Assembly (NCBI GenBank): GCA_934650975.1
Contig: CAKUFW010000104.1
Location: 1 to 5,959, forward strand
Reading direction: 5' to 3'
Origin: an uncultured Collinsella sp.
GTDB taxonomy: Bacteria > Actinomycetota > Coriobacteriia > Coriobacteriales > Coriobacteriaceae
DNA: 5,959 nt
Under the pieces are notes generated by a model. It was given only the letters and a program-made list of their open reading frames with translations, searched no databases and was not told the origin of the DNA. Of the stretch, positions 1 through 3,737 are shown piece by piece. Position 1 is the first letter of the stretch; each line of letters starts with the position of its first letter. The position numbers and the translations under genes are program-made.

Positions 1-432
1 TATATGCGTCCGCTCTACGATGCTCTCTTTGACATGATGGATCGCGAACGCACCGATGAGCTTATGGAGCGTGGCGTGATCGAGATCGCCCCGCTCGCCT
101 ATATGCGCGGCCGAACGCTGAGCGATGCCTTCGTGGTGCTCGATGAGGCGCAAAACACCACGCCCGAGCAGATGAAGATGTTCCTGACGCGTCTGGGCTT
201 TAATTCCAAATTCGTGATCACCGGCGACCTGAGCCAACGCGATCTGGTGGGTCGTCGCGGCGGTCTGGCCGATGTCGAGCGGATTTTGGGCCGCGTCGAC
301 GATGTGGCGTTTTCGCACCTGGAGCGCGCCGACGTGGTGCGCCACGCCCTGGTGGGCCGTATCGTTGAGGCCTATGATGCATACGACGATGCGCGCGAGC
401 AGCGTGCACGCGATCGAAAGGAGTCCCGTTGA
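1..432 (+). CDS. phoH: PhoH-like ATPase, C-terminal part (5' end outside window)
   Basis: This is the C-terminal part (about 143 codons) of a PhoH-family P-loop ATPase. The frame is open from base 1, so the true start and the Walker A motif lie upstream of the window. A Walker B motif VVLDEAQN is encoded at 133-156 and is followed by [15 protein letters not shown], a hallmark of the family. A sensor-like segment [10 protein letters not shown] lies around 217-246. In most relatives this reads GDxTQIDLP followed by SGL; here it is SQRDL then GGL, a mild divergence. The tail (about the last 20 residues) is rich in Arg, Asp and Ala. PhoH proteins are cytoplasmic ATPases linked to RNA metabolism and often sit beside ybeY, as here; the precise substrate is unsettled. 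The stop TGA overlaps the TTG start of ybeY, which points to translational coupling. Identification is secure; only the missing N-terminus limits it. Confidence 0.93.
   Translation, partial: YMRPLYDALFDMMDRERTDELMERGVIEIAPLAYMRGRTLSDAFVVLDEAQNTTPEQMKMFLTRLGFNSKFVITGDLSQRDLVGRRGGLADVERILGRVDDVAFSHLERADVVRHALVGRIVEAYDAYDDAREQRARDRKESR
417..423 (+). promoter_or_regulatory. Shine-Dalgarno site of ybeY inside the phoH end
   Basis: AAAGGAG lies within the last codons of phoH, 5 nt before a TTG codon at 429-431. It decides the ybeY start: the next in-frame TTG at 438 would be 14 nt away, too far. Start and stop share the four bases TTGA. Confidence 0.8.
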
Positions 433-938
433 GTGTATTGATCAGCAACGATGCCGAGCTCGATACGCTGCTCGAAGCCCCCGAGGTGGAGCACGTCTGC
501 GAGGTTGTGCTTGCCGCCGAGGGTGTTGAGCGTGAGGTCGAGATTTCCCTTTCGTATGTCGATGAGGACGAGATGCACGAGCTCAACCTTGAGTGGCGTG
601 GTATCGATCGTACGACCGACGTGCTCTCGTTTGAATGCGACTCGGCCTTTGACGAGGACATTCCCGCCGACGAGACGCTCGAGCTCGGCGATATTATCCT
701 GGCCCCGCAGGTTATTGCCCGTCAGGCCCCAGGCTTTGGCAACAGCCCCGCCGATGAGTGCCGACTGATGCTCGTGCACGGAATGCTGCACCTGCTGGGT
801 TACGACCACATCGAGGACGATGAGGCCGAGGTCATGGAGGCACGCGAGGATGCCATCCTGCGCGACCTGGCGCTTGAGCGCGGCGAGGACCCCAAACTCG
901 TCCACGTCGGCCCCATAACCAATCATGCCCACGACTAG
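429..938 (+). CDS. ybeY: YbeY endoribonuclease / rRNA maturation factor
   Basis: A 169-residue protein of the UPF0054/YbeY family, a zinc-dependent single-strand endoribonuclease needed for 16S rRNA 3'-end maturation and 70S quality control in the bacteria studied. The signature zinc motif [11 protein letters not shown] is at residues 117-127, with ligands H117, H121 and H127. The upstream conserved block [17 protein letters not shown] (residues 52-68) carries the conserved arginine R57, and the LGDIIL strand is at 86-91. Length is within the family's usual range. The start is an uncommon TTG, chosen because a good AAAGGAG lies 5 nt upstream and the codon overlaps the phoH stop. The protein is acidic. 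Genes for two functional partners, era and rpsO, are downstream, which fits a ribosome-assembly role. Identification is very secure; the start is likely. Confidence 0.96.
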   Translation: MSVLISNDAELDTLLEAPEVEHVCEVVLAAEGVEREVEISLSYVDEDEMHELNLEWRGIDRTTDVLSFECDSAFDEDIPADETLELGDIILAPQVIARQAPGFGNSPADECRLMLVHGMLHLLGYDHIEDDEAEVMEAREDAILRDLALERGEDPKLVHVGPITNHAHD

Positions 939-947
939 GAGCCGTCT

Positions 948-1325
948 ATGATTCCCGGATCGAACAAGGACCATCCGTCCTTTTTAAAGTCGTTCTCATA
1001 CGCGATGGAGGGCTTCGTCACCGCCGTCAAGACCGAGCGCAATATTAAGGTCATGCTCGTGGCGGGCGTGTGCACCGTTATTGCCGGCTGCATCGTGGGG
1101 CTCGATATTGCCGAGTGGGCTACGGTCATCATCTGCTGCGGCCTGGTGATTCATGGCGAGTTGTGCAATACCGCCATGGAGGCGATTGTCGATCTGGCGA
1201 CCCAGGAGCTGCATCCGTTGGCCAAGCGCGCGAAGGATATCGCCGCGGCCTCCGTGTACGTTCTTTCCATTACCGCCGCGATCGTGGGCTTGCTTGTCTT
1301 TGCCCACGCGCTCGACTTTATTTAG
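948..1325 (+). CDS. dgkA: DgkA-family integral membrane lipid kinase (probable undecaprenol kinase)
   Basis: A 125-residue small membrane kinase of the prokaryotic diacylglycerol kinase family. In Gram-positive bacteria members mainly phosphorylate undecaprenol to undecaprenyl phosphate, the lipid carrier for cell-wall synthesis; which lipid is used here is inferred. The catalytic pattern is intact: E30-R31-N32 after the amphipathic N-terminal helix, then E71, N74, E78 and D82 in GELCNTAMEAIVD, then K96-D97 in AKDIAAASV. Three hydrophobic segments are visible at about 34-52, 56-73 and 99-121. The second holds C63, C64 and H69, and C73 follows in the catalytic motif; hydrophobic or Leu residues are more usual here. 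The start ATG has TAGGAG 6 nt upstream, with the ybeY stop codon inside this SD. Codons 13 (TTA) and 17 (TCA) are the only ones of their kind in the window. The gene lies between ybeY and era as in many Gram-positives. Confidence 0.93.
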   Translation: MIPGSNKDHPSFLKSFSYAMEGFVTAVKTERNIKVMLVAGVCTVIAGCIVGLDIAEWATVIICCGLVIHGELCNTAMEAIVDLATQELHPLAKRAKDIAAASVYVLSITAAIVGLLVFAHALDFI

Positions 1326-1337
1326 AAAGGGATTCCC

Positions 1338-2408
1338 ATGTCCGATAACATGAAGCCTACCGATGAGATTCTGGACGACGAGGTCCTGGACGAGGCCGAA
1401 GGTGCCGAATCGTTTGACGAGGTCGAAGAGTTCGACCCGTTTGAGGGCATGAGCGACGATGAGCTCGATGCCCTGTGCGACGAGGACGATAGCCTCGCGG
1501 GTTTTGGCGATGTGGAGCCCGGCTTCCGCAGCGGCTTTGTTGCCCTGGTCGGTCGTCCCAACGCCGGCAAGTCCACGCTGCTCAACGCCTGCTACGGCAA
1601 GAAGGTCGCCATTACCTCGCCGGTGGCCCAGACGACCCGCCGCCGCATGCGTGCCGTGGTCAACCGCCCCGGCTACCAGCTGGTCTTTGTCGATACCCCG
1701 GGTATTCACAAGCCCAAGGACGGTCTGGGCTCCGAGCTTAACAAGAGCGCTCTGTTTGAGCTCAACGATGTTGACGTTGTCGCGTTTTTGATCGACGCTA
1801 CCAAGCCCATCGGCAGGGGAGACGCCTGGGTCGCCGAGCGTGTTAAGAGCGCCCGCTGCAAGAAGGTCCTGGTGCTCACCAAGGCCGATGAGGCCGATCC
1901 TGCCCAGGTCATGGAGCAACTCAAAGCCGCTCACGAGCTGATGGAATATGACGACGAAATCGTGACGTCGTCGGTCAAGAACTTTAACGTCGATGCGTTT
2001 ATCGAGACCGTTGCGCACTTTTTGCCCGAGGGCCCGCGCTGGTTCCCCGAGGACATGGGCACCGACGCGTCCGACGAGACGCTCGTGGCCGAGTTTGTGC
2101 GCGAGAAGGTTTTGCGTCGTACCCGCGACGAGATTCCGCACTCCGTGGGCGTTATCTGCGACGCGCTCGAGCAGACCAAGAAGGTCCTGCGCGTGCACGC
2201 CACGATATACGTTGAGCGCGAGGGGCAGAAGGGCATCATCATCGGCAAGGGCGGCGAGATGATTAAACATATCGGTATCGACGCCCGTCGCGATCTTGAG
2301 CGCATCTTTGGCACCCAGGTCTTTTTGGAGCTCGACGTGAAGGTCAAGGCCGGCTGGCGCGATGACGAGGCTCAGATCCGCCGCTTTGGCTACAATGCCG
2401 AAGATTAA
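1338..2408 (+). CDS. era: GTPase Era with acidic N-terminal extension
   Basis: A 356-residue Era GTPase, which binds the 16S rRNA 3' end and acts in 30S assembly. G1 is GRPNAGKST (72-80), the switch I region is ITSPVAQTTRRR (92-103) and G3 is DTPG (119-122). G4 is TKAD (181-184) where Era normally has NKxD, and the G5 region reads SSVKNFN (211-217) instead of an SAxxG-like motif. The C-terminal KH domain has IIGKGGEMIK (301-310) and ends with the family block VKVKAGWRDDEAQIRRFGY. Family members are about 300 residues; the excess is an N-terminal stretch of about 60 residues with 26 Asp/Glu and a single Lys. The start is ATG at 1338 with AAAGGGA about 5 nt upstream. A later in-frame ATG at 1449 would trim 37 residues, but its GAGGG lies only 2 nt before it. 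Identity is certain; the extension is real unless that internal start is used. Confidence 0.95.
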   Translation: MSDNMKPTDEILDDEVLDEAEGAESFDEVEEFDPFEGMSDDELDALCDEDDSLAGFGDVEPGFRSGFVALVGRPNAGKSTLLNACYGKKVAITSPVAQTTRRRMRAVVNRPGYQLVFVDTPGIHKPKDGLGSELNKSALFELNDVDVVAFLIDATKPIGRGDAWVAERVKSARCKKVLVLTKADEADPAQVMEQLKAAHELMEYDDEIVTSSVKNFNVDAFIETVAHFLPEGPRWFPEDMGTDASDETLVAEFVREKVLRRTRDEIPHSVGVICDALEQTKKVLRVHATIYVEREGQKGIIIGKGGEMIKHIGIDARRDLERIFGTQVFLELDVKVKAGWRDDEAQIRRFGYNAED

Positions 2409-2420
2409 GCCCCGGCGTTC

Positions 2421-3170
2421 ATGGCAGGCTCTCGCACATATCGCACAAAGGTGCTCGTCCTCGACAAGACGAAGCTCAAAGAGACTGATCTGATTCTGAC
2501 GATGCTCGACGAACGGGGACGGCAGGTGCGGGCCGTGGCTAAGGGCGCACGTAAGCCCGGCGGTCGCCTTGCGGCCCGCTGCGAGCTCTTCTGTACCGTT
2601 GATATGCTGTTGGCGCATGGTCGCTCGCTCGACGTGGTTTCTCAGGCGGAGCTTATGGAGGCGCCGCTCGGTTCCGCTCCTGACTACGAGACGACCTGTG
2701 CCGCCAGCGCGATTGCCGAGGTTGCGCGCGTGTGCTCGTTCGAGGATGCCGAGGACCCCTTTACCTTTGCCATCACGCAACGGGCGCTCACGCTTGTCAG
2801 CAGCGGGCTCGACTCGGCGCATATGGACCTGCTCGTGGCGGCCTTTGTCTTTAAGCTGCTGTCGCACGTTGGCTACCGACCCGATTTCTCTGCCTGCGTC
2901 TCGTGCGGAGACCCCATGCTCTCGCATTTCTCGGCCCAGGCCGGCGGGCTTCTGTGCGGGTCGTGCGCCTCGAGCGTGCCCGGAGCCGAGTTGGTATCGG
3001 TCGGGGAGGTCGCATGGCTGCGCGCTCTGATGTCCATGACCTTCGATGCCCTTATGGACGAGCAGATCGATCCGCATACGGCTGCGTTTTTGCTGGGGCT
3101 TTCGCATGTTTGGGCCGCCACGCACACCGATCAGCGGCTCCGTGCGATGGAATTCATGTTGGGTCGGTGA
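2421..3170 (+). CDS. recO: DNA repair protein RecO
   Basis: A 249-residue RecO, the recombination mediator that works with RecR (and RecF) to load RecA on SSB-coated single-stranded DNA and to anneal strands. The N-terminal OB-fold region begins RTYRTKVLVLDKTKLKETD and includes VAKGARKPGGRL (39-50), typical of the family. The C-terminal helical domain carries a four-cysteine zinc site: C159 and C162 in CVSC, C179 and C182 in CGSC. Length is normal. The start is ATG at 2421, 12 nt after the era stop. There is no clear Shine-Dalgarno in the gap (GCCCCGGCGTTC), the only gene here without one, so translation probably depends on ribosomes finishing era. An in-frame TAA at 2406-2408 rules out any upstream start. 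It is likely the last gene of the phoH-recO operon; no strong terminator follows directly. Confidence 0.94.
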   Translation: MAGSRTYRTKVLVLDKTKLKETDLILTMLDERGRQVRAVAKGARKPGGRLAARCELFCTVDMLLAHGRSLDVVSQAELMEAPLGSAPDYETTCAASAIAEVARVCSFEDAEDPFTFAITQRALTLVSSGLDSAHMDLLVAAFVFKLLSHVGYRPDFSACVSCGDPMLSHFSAQAGGLLCGSCASSVPGAELVSVGEVAWLRALMSMTFDALMDEQIDPHTAAFLLGLSHVWAATHTDQRLRAMEFMLGR

Positions 3171-3194
3171 TGATGCGCAGGCGTGCGCCGCTTG

Positions 3195-3203
3195 TGGTAA
3201 CAT
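3195..3203 (+). promoter_or_regulatory. Candidate extended -10 promoter for rpsO
   Basis: TGGTAACAT fits an extended -10 (TG, one base, then TAACAT at 3198-3203), 25 nt after the recO stop. Transcription would start near 3210, giving a leader of about 100 nt before rpsO. No good -35 is seen: the region about 17 nt upstream is GC-rich (GCGCAG). The call rests on position, this motif, and the view that a ribosomal protein gene should have its own promoter. Moderate to low certainty. Confidence 0.4.
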
Positions 3204-3233
3204 ACCGACCTGTTGGTACCTCGACCTTGGATG

Positions 3234-3288
3234 TTCGCTCCACCGGCGGCTTCCCAGTCCGAGGCGAATAGAGTCGCCCGCGGGCGAC
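3234..3288 (+). promoter_or_regulatory. Candidate structured leader of rpsO (possible S15 autoregulatory RNA)
   Basis: The non-coding gap before rpsO can fold. TTCGCT (3234-3239) pairs with GGCGAA (3263-3268), with one G-U pair, enclosing a 23-nt loop. Then GTCGCCCG (3273-3280) is followed directly by its exact reverse complement CGGGCGAC (3281-3288), a perfect 16-bp palindrome that makes a 6-bp stem with a CGCG loop. This ends 8 nt before the rpsO SD (AAAGGTG, 3297-3303). S15 is known to repress its own mRNA through leader structures that differ between bacterial groups. The pairing is seen; binding by S15 is inference. Confidence 0.4.
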
Positions 3289-3308
3289 GCGAAACGAAAG
3301 GTGAAACA

Positions 3309-3587
3309 ATGACTGTTTCCAAAGAGCGCAAGGCGGAGCTGACCGCCCAGTTCGGTAACTCCCCGGTCGATACCGGTAACCCCAAGGTTCAGGTCGCCAT
3401 CCTGTCCGAGCGCATCAAGGAGCTGACCGAGCACATGAAGTCCCACCAGAAGGACTTCCACACCCGTCGTGGCCTGCTCATGCTCGTCGGCCGTCGTCGT
3501 CGTCTTCTCTCCTACATCAAGAAGAACGACATCGTCGAGTACCGTGAGCTCATCAAGGCTCTGGGCATCCGCGACAACATCCAGTAA
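3309..3587 (+). CDS. rpsO: 30S ribosomal protein S15
   Basis: A 92-residue S15 (E. coli protein about 89), a primary 16S rRNA-binding protein of the central domain/platform that also contacts the large subunit in an intersubunit bridge. Family blocks are all present: FGNSPVDTGNPKVQVAILS (15-33), SHQKDFHTRRGLLMLVGRRR (45-64) and LLSYIKKND (66-74), ending in LIKALGIRDNIQ. In the first block TGNPKVQVA replaces the more usual TGSPEVQVA, a local charge change. The start is ATG at 3309, with AAAGGTG (3297-3303) 5 nt upstream. An in-frame TTG at 3213 would add 32 residues but has no SD and no family support. The gene has its own leader and is followed by an intrinsic terminator, so it may be monocistronic with partial read-through into pnp, as in the classical rpsO-pnp arrangement. 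Confidence 0.97.
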   Translation: MTVSKERKAELTAQFGNSPVDTGNPKVQVAILSERIKELTEHMKSHQKDFHTRRGLLMLVGRRRRLLSYIKKNDIVEYRELIKALGIRDNIQ

Positions 3588-3602
3588 GGATTTGTACATG
3601 CT

Positions 3603-3634
3603 AAGAGCGTCCTGCGCAGCGGGGCGCTCTTTTT
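3603..3634 (+). terminator. Rho-independent terminator after rpsO
   Basis: AAGAGCG (3603-3609) pairs perfectly with CGCTCTT (3625-3631). The stem is extended inward by T-G, C-G and C-G pairs (3610-3612 with 3622-3624), giving a 10-bp stem over a 9-nt loop. The 3' arm runs into the T tract TTTTT (3630-3634). It begins 15 nt after the rpsO stop. Such a terminator can end rpsO transcripts or give graded read-through to pnp. Confidence 0.9.
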
Positions 3635-3640
3635 GTGTAA

Positions 3641-3670
3641 GGGCGTGAACAATCACGCTCTGAAGCGTGG
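3641..3670 (+). promoter_or_regulatory. Overlapping, mutually exclusive hairpins in the pnp leader
   Basis: GGGCGTGA (3641-3648) can pair with TCACGCTC (3653-3660): 8 bp including one G-T, with an ACAA loop. The same 3' arm, TCACGCT (3653-3659), can instead pair with AGCGTGG (3664-3670): 7 bp including one T-G, with a CTGA loop. The two folds compete for the same bases. No T tract follows, so neither is a terminator. pnp leaders in enterobacteria hold a hairpin used for RNase III/PNPase autoregulation; a similar role here is only an inference. Confidence 0.4.
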
Positions 3671-3701
3671 CGGGGGCAGGGGGCCCGCGTCACATGAGAA
3701 G

Positions 3702-3724
3702 CCCGCAGGCAAGGGGCCTGTGGG
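3702..3724 (+). promoter_or_regulatory. GC-rich hairpin just before the pnp ribosome-binding site
   Basis: CCCGCAGGC (3702-3710) pairs with GCCTGTGGG (3716-3724) to give a 9-bp stem with one G-T pair and an AAGGG loop. It ends 2 nt before the pnp SD AAAGGAG (3727-3733), which sits 4 nt before the ATG. The loop, with the next G, itself resembles a Shine-Dalgarno (AAGGGG). The fold is visible; effects on ribosome access or pnp mRNA decay are inferred. Confidence 0.45.
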
Positions 3725-3737
3725 GTAAAGGAGAACA

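Noticed and set aside
372..974. A 200-codon open frame on the - strand across ybeY
   Set aside because: It is in the mirror phase of ybeY and ends at phoH; no family resemblance, and ybeY is unambiguous on the + strand.
1449..1451. Internal ATG as the start of era
   Set aside because: The only purine-rich stretch, GAGGG, is 2 nt from it, too close, while ATG at 1338 has AAAGGGA about 5 nt away and follows dgkA closely. Kept as an alternative, not the main call.
3175..3188. Possible terminator after recO (GCGCA-GGCG-TGCGC inverted repeat)
   Set aside because: The stem is only 5 bp and no T tract follows, so it does not qualify as an intrinsic terminator; it may be chance in GC-rich DNA.
3213..3308. 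In-frame upstream TTG start extending S15 by 32 residues
   Set aside because: The extension has no SD and no family support, while the ATG at 3309 has AAAGGTG at proper spacing and gives a normal-length S15.
3630..3645. Promoter for pnp overlapping the rpsO terminator T tract (TTTTTGTGTAAGGG)
   Set aside because: TG followed by TAAGGG does not match a -10 well and no -35 lies at proper spacing; not enough to call.
996..3656. An 886-codon open frame on the - strand across dgkA, era, recO and rpsO
   Set aside because: Its codons are exact reverse complements of the sense codons, so it stays open simply because TTA, CTA and TCA are avoided in the real genes. It has no recognisable domain, and all four sense genes are clear family members.
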